Shown piece after piece: positions 9,871-18,809 of a stretch of 61,084 nucleotides of DNA (positions are counted from its first letter, which is position 1; every line of letters begins with the position of its first letter). The stretch comes from an uncultured Roseburia sp. (GTDB lineage: Bacteria; Bacillota; Clostridia; Lachnospirales; Lachnospiraceae). The notes below the pieces were generated by a model that saw only the letters and a program-made list of their open reading frames with translations, did not search any database and had not been told where the DNA came from. A program made the position numbers and the translations under genes. The stretch is taken from contig CAMFYL010000011.1 in assembly GCA_946002055.1 (NCBI GenBank), positions 1 to 61,084 of the forward strand. The letters run 5' to 3'.

Positions 9871-11793
9871 TTAAACGTCAAGTTCTGCATCTTGCGCATG
9901 CTCATAAATAAAAGCACGGCGAGGTGGAACTTCATTTCCCATCAACATCTCGGTAACATCCGATGCCATACGGCCATCTTCAATTTCCACCTTCTTAAGC
10001 ATTCTTCGTTCCGGGTCTAAGGTTGTCTCCCAAAGCTGTTCTGCATCCATTTCTCCTAAACCTTTGTATCGCTGTAACGTGAAATTGCCTGTGTGGGTTT
10101 TGCGATATTTCTCCAGAGCCACATCGTCATAGAGATATTCCTCTTCCCCCTTAGACGGAATGGCCTTATACAAAGGCGGCATCGCAATGTACACATGACC
10201 TTCGTAAATCAATTCCGGCATAAATCGATAGAAAAGTGTCAAAAGTAATGTGGAAATGTGGGCACCGTCCACATCTGCATCCGCCATAATGATAATCTTG
10301 TCATATCGAAGCTTTGAAATATCAAAGTCGTTACCATATCCCTCCGAGAACCCACAGCCAAAGGCATTGATCATGGTCTTAATTTCAGCATTTGCCAAAA
10401 CCTTATCGATACTGGCTTTCTCTACATTTAGTATTTTACCTCGAATTGGCATAATGGCCTGGTACATACGATTTCTAGCCATCTTGGCGGAACCACCGGC
10501 AGAATCTCCCTCCACAATGAAGATTTCACATTTTTCAGCATCCCTGCTCTCACAGTTTGCAAGTTTTCCATTGCTATCAAAAGAAAACTTCTGCTTTACA
10601 AGAAGATTTGTCTTAGCTCTCTCCTCTGTTTTACGAATCTTAGCTGCTTTTTCCGCACAGGAGATAACAGCCTTTAAGGTTTCTAAATTACGATCGAAGA
10701 AAAGTACAATCTCATCACTGGTAACCTTAGATGTAGCTTTTGCAGCATCCTGATTATCAAGCTTTGTCTTCGTCTGACCTTCAAAACGTGGAGCCGGATG
10801 CTTAATAGACACCACAGCTGTCATTCCGTTTCTCACATCTGCACCGTTAAAATTGGCATCCTTATCCTTAAGAATACCAAGTTCTCTTGCATAGTTATTG
10901 ATTACTGTTGTAAATACTGTCTTAAATCCTGTAATATGGGTTCCACCCTCGGCATTGTAAATGTTGTTACAAAAGCCCAAAATGTTCTCATGGAACTCAT
11001 TACAGTACTGGAATGCCACCTCCACACTAATTCCTTCCGATTCGCCGGAGAAATAAACAACATCGTGAAGAGCCTCAGAATTCTTGTTTACATCTTTTAC
11101 AAAGCCAATAATACCATCTGGCTCATGATACTCGATATGCTCCACTACCTCTTTTCGTCTATCCTCAAAAATAATAGTCAAATTGGGATTCAAGTAAGCA
11201 GTCTCATGCATTCGACTCTTGATTTCATCCTCTTTGAAATATGTTTTCTCAAAAATCTCTGGATCCGGCAAAAAGTTTATCTTTGTTCCTGTCTTTTTTG
11301 TTTTGCCTATGGTTGGCAACAAACCTTTTTCCAATGTTAGAACAGGATTTCCTCTCTCATATCTGTCGTGGTGAATATACCCCTCGCGGGAAATCTCTAC
11401 ATCCATATAGGTGGATAATGCATTTACAACAGAAGAGCCAACGCCATGAAGACCACCACTGGTCTTATACACGCTGTCATCAAACTTTCCTCCTGCGTGA
11501 AGGGTGGTAAACACTACTCTGGCAGCTGAAATTCCCTTTGCATGTAAGCCTACTGGGATTCCTCGTCCATTATCCTCAACGGTACAAGAACCATCTGCCT
11601 CTAAGGTTACATGGATGGTGTCACACTCCCCTGCCAAATGCTCATCTACAGAGTTGTCCACAATCTCGTATACCAAATGATTCAAACCTTTTCTCGAAAC
11701 ACTACCAATGTACATACCCGGTCGTTTTCGAACCGCTTCTAAGCCTTCTAAGATAGAAATACTACTCTCGTCGTAAACAGTACTTTTTGCCAT
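9871..11793 (-). CDS. parE: DNA topoisomerase IV subunit B
   Basis: ATPase subunit of topoisomerase IV, 640 residues. The GHKL ATPase motifs include Glu43/Asn47 (YEIVDNSVDEH) and DNGRGIP near 74-80. The TOPRIM half includes EGDSAGGSA and DADVDGAHI. The ATG at 11793 has AAGGAAG upstream; a TTG five codons earlier is less likely. The subunit lacks the long insertion of Gram-negative GyrB. It is the first gene of the parE-parC-folate run. GyrB is the alternative call. Confidence 0.88.
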   Translation of the reverse strand: MAKSTVYDESSISILEGLEAVRKRPGMYIGSVSRKGLNHLVYEIVDNSVDEHLAGECDTIHVTLEADGSCTVEDNGRGIPVGLHAKGISAARVVFTTLHAGGKFDDSVYKTSGGLHGVGSSVVNALSTYMDVEISREGYIHHDRYERGNPVLTLEKGLLPTIGKTKKTGTKINFLPDPEIFEKTYFKEDEIKSRMHETAYLNPNLTIIFEDRRKEVVEHIEYHEPDGIIGFVKDVNKNSEALHDVVYFSGESEGISVEVAFQYCNEFHENILGFCNNIYNAEGGTHITGFKTVFTTVINNYARELGILKDKDANFNGADVRNGMTAVVSIKHPAPRFEGQTKTKLDNQDAAKATSKVTSDEIVLFFDRNLETLKAVISCAEKAAKIRKTEERAKTNLLVKQKFSFDSNGKLANCESRDAEKCEIFIVEGDSAGGSAKMARNRMYQAIMPIRGKILNVEKASIDKVLANAEIKTMINAFGCGFSEGYGNDFDISKLRYDKIIIMADADVDGAHISTLLLTLFYRFMPELIYEGHVYIAMPPLYKAIPSKGEEEYLYDDVALEKYRKTHTGNFTLQRYKGLGEMDAEQLWETTLDPERRMLKKVEIEDGRMASDVTEMLMGNEVPPRRAFIYEHAQDAELDV

Positions 11794-11821
11794 AATACTT
11801 CCTTTCAAATAACCTAAAGAA

Positions 11822-11845
11822 TGCGCCCAACTTTCGTTCGGCGCA
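11822..11845 (-). terminator. Hairpin between the PRTase gene and parE
   Basis: On the minus strand a 6-bp GC-rich stem (TGCGCC/GGCGCA) is followed, after one G-G mismatch, by 3 more pairs closed by a GAAA tetraloop, then a moderately U-rich tail (TTCTTTAGGTTATTT). It would end the nrdD operon before parE, or act as a structured leader for parE. The poor U-tract keeps the call tentative. Confidence 0.5.
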
Positions 11846-11861
11846 ATTCCTTTTATTCTTA

Positions 11862-12527
11862 CTAAAGTTTTGAAAAGCCAAAACCATTGACCATCGCTTC
11901 AATGGGAATACCCTTTTTGCAGTAAGGACATTCATGCGGAGTAAAGGTCTGATATCCCGGTAAATCGTTTGTGGTAAACAGCGGAAAGGCTTCCGTATGA
12001 CCGATACGCTCCATGGTACCAAAGAGTGGTGCCACGCCAACCATATTACCGCCGTAATACTCAATACACTCCACGCTTCTGCGAACAGTATCACCTGTTG
12101 TCATAGTCGCTAGTAACAGTAACACATTTTTGCCTTCGATGGAAGGTCGAATATTTTCCCGAAACAAAAGCTGATTCACACTGTTCACTTCCGGGGCAAC
12201 AATATATACAGTTTCGTGCTTGTTATTGTTAGCGAAATGTCCTTTCTCTAACTCTTCTGCCAAATATGCACCAATCACCTCTGTACCATCCATACATACA
12301 ATGGTATCCACCGTAGTTACATGGTGCAATAGCTTATTCTTCAGTGCTCTTGCCACCTCTCTGGCTTCTTTTGCGCGAACCTTTAGACTTGTCACATCGA
12401 TATAATAATTGATGTGTGAAGAACTGGTGGCAAAGTGCCCTTGCACAGCATTTAATGTAATTGCGTTGTCATCGCTTGCATAAAACTTAACCATACGTTC
12501 TCTGATACTTTGTAAAACCTCTCCCAT
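11862..12527 (-). CDS. Orotate-phosphoribosyltransferase-like protein
   Basis: A 221-residue protein of the phosphoribosyltransferase fold, closest in pattern to orotate PRTase. The PRPP-loop region reads LLLLATMTTGDTV near 136-148. It keeps the TTG turn but lacks the usual pair of acidic residues before it. A CPYCKKG motif near the C-terminus (about 199-205) suggests half of a zinc ribbon. It is last in the nrdD-nrdG-dut operon (9 bases after dut), so a nucleotide-linked role is likely. True OMP synthesis is not assured because of the altered loop. Confidence 0.65.
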   Translation of the reverse strand: MGEVLQSIRERMVKFYASDDNAITLNAVQGHFATSSSHINYYIDVTSLKVRAKEAREVARALKNKLLHHVTTVDTIVCMDGTEVIGAYLAEELEKGHFANNNKHETVYIVAPEVNSVNQLLFRENIRPSIEGKNVLLLLATMTTGDTVRRSVECIEYYGGNMVGVAPLFGTMERIGHTEAFPLFTTNDLPGYQTFTPHECPYCKKGIPIEAMVNGFGFSKL

Positions 12528-12536
12528 AATAACCTC

Positions 12537-12974
12537 CTACATTTTACCTGTGGAACCAAATCCACCTTCTCCGCGTTCTGTCTCATCTAAGTTGTCAACT
12601 TCAAAAAAGGAAACACTTAAAAATGGACTGATAACCAGCTGGGCAATCTTCTGTCCCGGGGCTACCGCACGCTTCTCATCGCTGTCATTGTGAAGTGCAA
12701 CCTTAATCTCTCCTCTGTAATCTGCATCAACCACACCGGTGCAGTTTGCCGGGCGAAGTCCTTCCTTAGCTGACAGGCCACTTCTGGCATACACTCCGCC
12801 AAAATACCCCTCAGGAATGGCAACAGCAATACCTGTGCCAATCATTGTTGTGGTATGGGGTAAAATTTCGATTTCTTCTGTAAGATCGGCAAACAAATCA
12901 TAGCCTGCCGCCATAACACTTCCTCTCTCCGGAAGCTTTGCAGTTTCTGTTAATTTCTTAAGCGCAATATTCAT
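12537..12974 (-). CDS. dut: dUTP diphosphatase
   Basis: Trimeric dUTPase, which hydrolyses dUTP to dUMP and PPi, keeping uracil out of DNA and feeding thymidylate synthesis. All five family motifs are visible: AGYDLFADL, ARSGLSAKEG, GVVDADYRGEIK, PGQKIAQLVI and the C-terminal RGEGGFGSTG. The length of 145 residues is normal. The start is the second ATG (12974), which sits 6 bases after TAGGAG; the first ATG (12980) abuts that site. It lies between nrdG and the PRTase gene, in an operon devoted to deoxynucleotides. Confidence 0.96.
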   Translation of the reverse strand: MNIALKKLTETAKLPERGSVMAAGYDLFADLTEEIEILPHTTTMIGTGIAVAIPEGYFGGVYARSGLSAKEGLRPANCTGVVDADYRGEIKVALHNDSDEKRAVAPGQKIAQLVISPFLSVSFFEVDNLDETERGEGGFGSTGKM

Positions 12975-12983
12975 TTTCATCTC

Positions 12984-13475
12984 CTACTCACAGTGAAGTA
13001 CTACTTTTTTTGCCTTGCGAGAAGCCTTCACATCAATTACTCGCTGGTTGGCACTGCCTCGCCATGGTAGCTGGGTATCCTTTTGCTCCACCACAAACTC
13101 TCCATCTACCAGAACATCTACATATTCCATTACTTTGAGATCTTCAATGGTCTCATAGGTAAATCCGGTATACATCCAAATGGTCTTATCCGGAAATCTT
13201 TCGTGGATTTCCTTTGCCAAATCTTCGGTTGCCTGACGATTTCCATAGAAAAGCGGATCCCCGCCACTGAAGGTGATGCCGGATATATATTCTTGATTCA
13301 GTGCCTCAAACAATTCTTCCTTGGCACCATCATCGAATTCTAATCCTCCGTTAGGATCCCATGTAATGGGATTCTGACATTCCTTACAGCAGTGGTCGCA
13401 ACCTGCAACCCATAGAACAACCCTAAGGCCGTCCCCATTTAACATATCGTCCTTTGTTATATTATGATAACGCAT
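12984..13475 (-). CDS. nrdG: Anaerobic ribonucleotide reductase activating protein
   Basis: A radical-SAM activase that places the glycyl radical on NrdD. At 163 residues, the CX3CX2C cluster motif is Cys26, Cys30 and Cys33 (CDHCCKEC), with the SAM-contacting TFSGGDPL near 68-75. It follows nrdD by 14 bases, the usual nrdDG arrangement. Activity requires anaerobic conditions and a reductant such as flavodoxin. Confidence 0.96.
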   Translation of the reverse strand: MRYHNITKDDMLNGDGLRVVLWVAGCDHCCKECQNPITWDPNGGLEFDDGAKEELFEALNQEYISGITFSGGDPLFYGNRQATEDLAKEIHERFPDKTIWMYTGFTYETIEDLKVMEYVDVLVDGEFVVEQKDTQLPWRGSANQRVIDVKASRKAKKVVLHCE

Positions 13476-13489
13476 TTATTTCACCTAAA

Positions 13490-15610
13490 TTACATACTCT
13501 TTCTTTCAGCTATTTCTGCCATCTTGGCATCATTTAAACGGGTATCTCCCTTTACCCGGGAATAGGAAAGATATCCATTCATACGATCAATCTTGGTAAG
13601 ATTGCGACTACCGCACTTCGGACACACATCCATCTCCAGCTCCTCATGACCACAGTCATCACAGTATGCCAAAGACAAATTCACACCTTCATAGAAGCCC
13701 ATTTCCATAGCACGGCGCACAAGTGTCTTTACAGCCTCTTTGTTGTAGCTAATCGGATATTTCACGTACTGAATCTTTCCGCCGTTTGACAGTTCCCAGA
13801 AACGATATTCCAAATCCTGCTTCTGAATTGGTGTAATATCTTCCGATACATGACAGTGGAAGCTATTGCTTACGTACTCTCTGTCGGAAACATTTTCGAT
13901 AATACCGTATTTCTTCCGGAACTGTTTTACCTGAAGACCACAAAGGTTTTCTGCCGGTGTTCCATAAATAGCATAAAGATTGCCGTCTTCTTTTTTAAAT
14001 TCATCGATCTTCTTGTTGATATGCTCTAATACTTCAACGGCAAACTGTCCATCCTCTACTAAGGATTTGCCGTTGTAGAGCTGCTGTAGTTCGTTAAACG
14101 CTGTTATGCCAAAAGATGCTGTTGCAGACTTAAGGATTGGCTTAATCTTGTCATTGTAGTTCAAATGACCACCATAGAATCCACCTTCACAATATGCAAG
14201 AGGATTTGTGGATGCACGCATCTCTCCCAGGTAGGCATAGGTACGAATATGGAGCTTGCGAATCAGCTCAAGGTAGTAATCAAGAACTTCGTAAAAGTCT
14301 CTGCTCTCCTGTCTTGATTTTGCCAAAATCATTGGCAAATGTAAACTGACGGCACCAATGTTGAAACGTCCAACAAATACAGGTGTATCGTCTTCATCCG
14401 CCGGATACATACCACCTCTCTCATACCAAGGCGAAAGGAAAGCACGACATCCCATTGGGCTGATGATCTGTCCATACTGCTTATACATGCTGGCAACATA
14501 ACCCTTACCGGTAAGACTTAACCAATCCGGATACATAGTCTTGCGGGAGCACTCAATACCAGCGTCAAAAACATCTTCCAATTCTTTGCCCGGTCCATGA
14601 AGATTCTCATCATAAAGAAATACAATCTTAGGGAACAACACCGGCTTTCTGTGGCCCTCCTTTCCCTGTCCCTTCATACGAACCCGAAGCAACATAATCG
14701 TTGCCATCTTGGCAAATCTACCTGTACCGGTACCGGCGGTAACTGTGATGAATGGATAATCTCCACGACTGCTTGCAACGGTATTAAACTTATACTCCCA
14801 TCCCTGGAATCCCTGCTCGTAATCTCTTTCCACGTCAGCGTAGGCAGTCTCTTCTGCCTTTTTTTGAGACAGTCCCAATGAAAGATATTTCTCAACATAT
14901 AAAGCGTATGACTTCTCTGCATACTTCTCAAGAATCAAATCTGCACTAGGAACCGTAAATCCACCGTACTGCTGGCTTGCTGCAGAAAGTACAATGTCGC
15001 CGATAACATCAAAGGCAACATCCAGTGTCTTTGGCTCGTTATACCAGATGTTACCCATCTCAAATCCGCCTTCAAGAACTTCTCTAACATCGAAAAGACA
15101 GCAGTTCATTGTATCTCTTCTTGCCGACATATCATGAATGTAAATGTATCCATCCCGTATGGCCTGAATCTCCTCTGTGGTAAGGAAGAATTTCTTATAG
15201 AGTTCTCTGTTAAACTCGTTAAAGATCAAGCTTCTCTTTGTAGAGACCAGAGCACTGTCTGTATTGGCGTTCTCCTTGTCTCCAATATACATAATAGACT
15301 GACTCTTTGTATATACATCATCCAACATCTGGACAAAATCCTGTTTATAATTGCGATAATCACGATAGCTCTTTGCAACCACAGGATTCACTCTCTCCAA
15401 TGCTCCCTCTACAATATTATGCATCTGAGCAATTTCAATTTTGTCGATACCAAGCTCTGCCACTCTCTCCTCAACGAACTGGCAAATAAACTTCTCCTCT
15501 TCCTCTGTGAAATTGATAAGAACGCGACAAGCTGATTTGTTGACCGCATCCACAACCTTCTGTACATTGAATTCTTCTAAGGTTCCGTCTTTTTTAATTA
15601 CTCTAACCAA
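13490..15610 (-). CDS. nrdD: Anaerobic ribonucleoside-triphosphate reductase
   Basis: A class III reductase that makes deoxynucleoside triphosphates without oxygen. Of 706 residues, an N-terminal ATP-cone (about 3-90) gives allosteric control. The NCCLFDV segment carries the active-site cysteine region, and a C-terminal zinc site (CDDCGHE and CPKCGS) precedes the glycyl-radical site RMNGYLSYS (Gly679). The start appears to be TTG at 15610, 9 bases after AAGGGAG; no ATG is in range. The upstream region carries two NrdR-box-like sites. Confidence 0.96.
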   Translation of the reverse strand: MVRVIKKDGTLEEFNVQKVVDAVNKSACRVLINFTEEEEKFICQFVEERVAELGIDKIEIAQMHNIVEGALERVNPVVAKSYRDYRNYKQDFVQMLDDVYTKSQSIMYIGDKENANTDSALVSTKRSLIFNEFNRELYKKFFLTTEEIQAIRDGYIYIHDMSARRDTMNCCLFDVREVLEGGFEMGNIWYNEPKTLDVAFDVIGDIVLSAASQQYGGFTVPSADLILEKYAEKSYALYVEKYLSLGLSQKKAEETAYADVERDYEQGFQGWEYKFNTVASSRGDYPFITVTAGTGTGRFAKMATIMLLRVRMKGQGKEGHRKPVLFPKIVFLYDENLHGPGKELEDVFDAGIECSRKTMYPDWLSLTGKGYVASMYKQYGQIISPMGCRAFLSPWYERGGMYPADEDDTPVFVGRFNIGAVSLHLPMILAKSRQESRDFYEVLDYYLELIRKLHIRTYAYLGEMRASTNPLAYCEGGFYGGHLNYNDKIKPILKSATASFGITAFNELQQLYNGKSLVEDGQFAVEVLEHINKKIDEFKKEDGNLYAIYGTPAENLCGLQVKQFRKKYGIIENVSDREYVSNSFHCHVSEDITPIQKQDLEYRFWELSNGGKIQYVKYPISYNKEAVKTLVRRAMEMGFYEGVNLSLAYCDDCGHEELEMDVCPKCGSRNLTKIDRMNGYLSYSRVKGDTRLNDAKMAEIAERKSM

Positions 15611-15632
15611 AGCAAAATGCTCCCTTCTGTAT

Positions 15633-15660
15633 ATTATCTATATATTGTCCACAAAAACAA
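15633..15660 (-). promoter_or_regulatory. nrdD promoter
   Basis: Minus strand: -35 TTGTTT (15655-15660) and -10 GATAAT (15633-15638) with 16 bases between. It overlaps the proximal NrdR-box-like site, so repressor binding would block the -10 region. Confidence 0.6.
15635..15650. promoter_or_regulatory. NrdR box 1 (proximal)
   Basis: The 16-base site TATCTATATATTGTCC matches the core of the NrdR consensus acaCwATATaTwGtgt. It overlaps the nrdD -10 box. NrdR is the ATP/dATP-sensing repressor of ribonucleotide reductase genes. Box 2 lies exactly 31 bases away. Confidence 0.65.
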
Positions 15661-15665
15661 ACCTT

Positions 15666-15681
15666 GCACCATATGTTGTGT
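15666..15681. promoter_or_regulatory. NrdR box 2 (distal)
   Basis: The 16-base site GCACCATATGTTGTGT is a close match to the NrdR consensus and lies upstream of the nrdD -35 box. Its 31-base offset from box 1 is about three helical turns, the spacing described for paired NrdR boxes. Confidence 0.7.
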
Positions 15682-15734
15682 ACTAATATACATTCTAGCA
15701 TCTGACTCTAGGCTAGTCAATGACTTTTTGTCTT

Positions 15735-16727
15735 CTAATTTTCCGGTTTTCTCTCCCGTTCCATCAAGGATTTTACCGCTGTTTTAGGGTCTTTTCCCAT
15801 AAATAAAACGTCATTTACCTGCTCAATAATCGGAAGGGAAATGTTATATTTTTTTCCAAGGGCTAGTGCTGCCTTAGCAGAATAAACGCCTTCCACTACC
15901 ATGTTTACTTCCTTCATAGCCCCATCAAATGACATTCCCTGTCCGATCAGCATTCCCGCCCTTCGGTTTCGACTATGCTTACTGGAACAGGTGACAATCA
16001 AATCTCCAGTTCCAGCCAAACCACTTAACGTCTCAGGATTGCCTCCCATAGCCAAAGCCAGATTGGATATTTCCTTTATTCCTCTGGTAATTAGTGCAGC
16101 CTTTGTGTTATCACCATATCCAAGACCATCTGACATCCCCGCTGCTAATGCAATCACATTCTTTAGGGATGCACCAATCTCAATACCCACAACATCACAA
16201 CTGGTATAAACGCGAAATACCTCGTTCATAAAACAATCCTGTAAAAAATAGGCAACATTCTCATCCTTTGCACCAGCCACCACAACAGTTGGAAGCTTTT
16301 GAACCACTTCCTCTGCATGGGAGGGTCCGCTGAGAACACCAATTGGTTGCTCCTCCCCAAGCACATCCTCTAGGATACCGCACTGGGTTAACAGGGTATC
16401 CTCTTCGATTCCCTTTGATACACTGCAAATCATTTGTTCCTTAAAAACGTATGGTTTCATTTTCTCTGCCGTACTTCTGGTGGCAGTAGATGGCACAGCC
16501 ATAATCAAAAGCTCTTTGTCTAAAACTGCATCTTCCAGTCTATGAGTAAAACCTAACACCTCAGGCAAAACCACTCCCGGCAGCTTATCGCAAATACGAT
16601 AAGCCTTCATCTTTTCTACTTTTTCCTTGCGATGAGCCCAAAGGGTCACATCATTTCCATTTTCACACAACAACATCGCAAGAGCTGTCCCCCAGCTTCC
16701 TGCTCCAATGACTCCTATTCTTGCCAT
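15735..16727 (-). CDS. gpsA: Glycerol-3-phosphate dehydrogenase [NAD(P)+]
   Basis: Reduces dihydroxyacetone phosphate to sn-glycerol-3-phosphate, the backbone for phospholipids. Of 330 residues, the Rossmann motif GAGSWGTAL is at 8-16, and the catalytic-lysine helix reads IGASLKNVIALAAG. It lies downstream of plsY, which uses its product, but a terminator-like hairpin (16758-16790) separates them, so gpsA may be partly uncoupled or attenuated. Confidence 0.97.
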   Translation of the reverse strand: MARIGVIGAGSWGTALAMLLCENGNDVTLWAHRKEKVEKMKAYRICDKLPGVVLPEVLGFTHRLEDAVLDKELLIMAVPSTATRSTAEKMKPYVFKEQMICSVSKGIEEDTLLTQCGILEDVLGEEQPIGVLSGPSHAEEVVQKLPTVVVAGAKDENVAYFLQDCFMNEVFRVYTSCDVVGIEIGASLKNVIALAAGMSDGLGYGDNTKAALITRGIKEISNLALAMGGNPETLSGLAGTGDLIVTCSSKHSRNRRAGMLIGQGMSFDGAMKEVNMVVEGVYSAKAALALGKKYNISLPIIEQVNDVLFMGKDPKTAVKSLMERERKPEN

Positions 16728-16757
16728 AATATCCTCCTATGGTTCCCCTCAATTTAT

Positions 16758-16790
16758 AAGAAAAACAGATGCACCTATAAGCACATCTGT
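16758..16790 (-). terminator. Intrinsic terminator after plsY
   Basis: Minus strand: a stem ACAGATG/CATCTGT, extended by wobble pairs around a TTATAG loop and followed by TTTTTCTT. It lies between plsY and gpsA, so it may be a partial terminator that sets relative expression. Confidence 0.7.
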
Positions 16791-16801
16791 CTATCACCAC
16801 T

Positions 16802-17452
16802 TTAGTCTCTTTTGGACTTAAAAGATAATTTATTCTCTGTTCCAGAGAGCAATCTCTTGATATTACTTCTATGCAAGCATATGGCCAAAACACCGATACC
16901 GACTGTAATAATCTGAGCCTCCAGCAAATCTGACGGTGCATAAGCCAAAAGTCCTATCTGTCCAAATATAATCACTTGTACAATAACCGCCACGGCAGCC
17001 AAAATAGATCCAAGGGATACAAATTTTGTCAATGCTACAGCGATAGCAAACAGCAAAATACATGCCGGCAAAAACTGTGGATACAATACCACAAGCATAC
17101 CAAAGCTTGTAGAAATCCCCTTTCCACCTTTAAACTTCATAAACACCGGAAAATCGTGTCCCAAAATAGCCCCAAATGCACCGTATAACATTAACAGGCG
17201 AATATGCTCCGGCTGCCTGGTATGAAAGATTGCCCATACAACCAATACCGCGACTATACATTTTAGGCAATCCAAAAGTAGCGTGATTCCAGCCACCCGA
17301 ATCCCAAAAACTCGCATCGTGTTGGTTGCTCCAATATTTCCACTACCCTTTGTCCGAATATCAACATCCTTAGATTTCCCAATGAAAAATCCAGAAAGAA
17401 ACATTCCAAACACATATCCAATCAAAAGACAAATGCCCCTTGCAACTACCAT
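16802..17452 (-). CDS. plsY: Glycerol-3-phosphate acyltransferase PlsY
   Basis: A membrane enzyme that transfers acyl groups from acyl phosphate to glycerol-3-phosphate, the first committed step of phospholipid synthesis. Of 216 residues with multiple hydrophobic spans, conserved loops are GSGNIGATN (36-44), KFKGGKGIST (near 100-110) and a C-terminal HRSNIKRLL. It partners with PlsX, which makes the acyl phosphate and is also in this window (40541-41560). It begins 3 bases after the der stop. Confidence 0.96.
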   Translation of the reverse strand: MVVARGICLLIGYVFGMFLSGFFIGKSKDVDIRTKGSGNIGATNTMRVFGIRVAGITLLLDCLKCIVAVLVVWAIFHTRQPEHIRLLMLYGAFGAILGHDFPVFMKFKGGKGISTSFGMLVVLYPQFLPACILLFAIAVALTKFVSLGSILAAVAVIVQVIIFGQIGLLAYAPSDLLEAQIITVGIGVLAICLHRSNIKRLLSGTENKLSFKSKRD

Positions 17453-17455
17453 CTC

Positions 17456-18778
17456 TTAATCGTCCTTTCTCTCACGAATAATAAACTTTAGAGAGGTACC
17501 CTCAAAGCCAAAAGCATCTCGAATACGATTCTCCAAATATCTAACATAAGAAAAATGCATCAATTCTTTATCATTCACAAAAATGACAAAGGTAGGCGGT
17601 TTCACTGCCACCTGAGTAATATAATATATCTTCAGGCGTTTTCCCTTATCAGAAGGTGGTTGCTGCATAGCAACAGCCTCTGTAACTATTTCATTTAACA
17701 CTCCGGTAGCCACCCGCATAGAATTGTTCTCAATAACGGCATCTATGGTATCGTACAGTTTGTTCAAACGCTGACCTGTCATAACAGAGATAAACATAAT
17801 CTCTGCATAAGGCATAAAGGATAAGGTCTGACGAATCTTCTCCTTATGCTTATAGATCGTCTTGTCATCCTTCTCAATAGCATCCCATTTGTTAACGGCA
17901 ATGATGATACCTTTGCCTCTCTCATGGGCAATACCGGCAATTTTTGCATCCTGCTCTGTCACACCTTCTGTGGCATCAATCATCACAATCACAACATCTG
18001 CCTTTTCCACAGCGGCAACTGCACGGATAATACTAAAGCGCTCCAGCTCTTCCTTGATTTTACTCTTTCGTCGAAGACCGGCAGTGTCAATAAAAATATA
18101 TTCCCTGCCGTGATATTTCACTTTGGTGTCAATGGCATCTCTTGTGGTTCCTGCAATATCCGAAACAATCACACGATTCTCTCCCACAAGGCGATTCACC
18201 ATAGAGGATTTTCCCACATTAGGCTTACCTACAATGGCAATTTTAGGAATCTCATCCTCTTCCTCTTCCCCTTCTCTCTGAGGGAAGTAGGAAGTCACCT
18301 GATCTAACATATCACCCAATCCAAGCATGGATGCAGATGAAATTGGAATAGGTTCGCCAATTCCTAAGTTGTAAAACTCATAGACATCCGCCATATACTT
18401 GTCAAAATTGTCTACCTTGTTAACAACAAGTACCACCGGCTTCTGGGAACGTCGCAGCATATCTGCAACCTTTGAATCAGAATCCACAAGCCCTTGCTTT
18501 ACGTCTGTCATAAAAATAATAACATCGGCCGTGTCTATAGCAATCTGTGCCTGTTCCCGCATCTGACTAATAATCACATCCTTTGATTCCGGCTCAATAC
18601 CGCCGGTATCAATCATTGTAAACTCATAATTTAACCATGTGATATCAGCATAGATACGATCTCTGGTAACCCCGGGGGTATCTTTTACAATTGAAATTCT
18701 CTCTCCAGCCAATGCGTTAAACAATGTGGATTTCCCCACATTGGGTCTACCTACAATGGCCACAACAGGTTTACTCAT
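17456..18778 (-). CDS. der: Ribosome biogenesis GTPase Der (EngA)
   Basis: A tandem-GTPase protein needed for 50S ribosome assembly. The first P-loop GRPNVGKST is at 10-18 and the second GKPNVGKSS is near 183-191, with NKVD and NKWD specificity motifs and DTGG/DTAG switch motifs. A KH-like domain fills the last 90 residues. The length of 440 is typical. An acidic linker (EGEEEEDE) joins the G domains. It sits between the DUF512 gene and plsY, a common arrangement in Clostridia. Confidence 0.97.
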   Translation of the reverse strand: MSKPVVAIVGRPNVGKSTLFNALAGERISIVKDTPGVTRDRIYADITWLNYEFTMIDTGGIEPESKDVIISQMREQAQIAIDTADVIIFMTDVKQGLVDSDSKVADMLRRSQKPVVLVVNKVDNFDKYMADVYEFYNLGIGEPIPISSASMLGLGDMLDQVTSYFPQREGEEEEDEIPKIAIVGKPNVGKSSMVNRLVGENRVIVSDIAGTTRDAIDTKVKYHGREYIFIDTAGLRRKSKIKEELERFSIIRAVAAVEKADVVIVMIDATEGVTEQDAKIAGIAHERGKGIIIAVNKWDAIEKDDKTIYKHKEKIRQTLSFMPYAEIMFISVMTGQRLNKLYDTIDAVIENNSMRVATGVLNEIVTEAVAMQQPPSDKGKRLKIYYITQVAVKPPTFVIFVNDKELMHFSYVRYLENRIRDAFGFEGTSLKFIIRERKDD

Positions 18779-18809
18779 ACCATCCTCCTTGTTGTGTCAA
18801 CTCATCTAT

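Noticed and set aside
15700-15720. TGACT/AGTCA inverted repeat after gpsA as a terminator.
   Set aside because: The stem is only 5-8 pairs with a bulge, and no U-tract follows on the minus strand.
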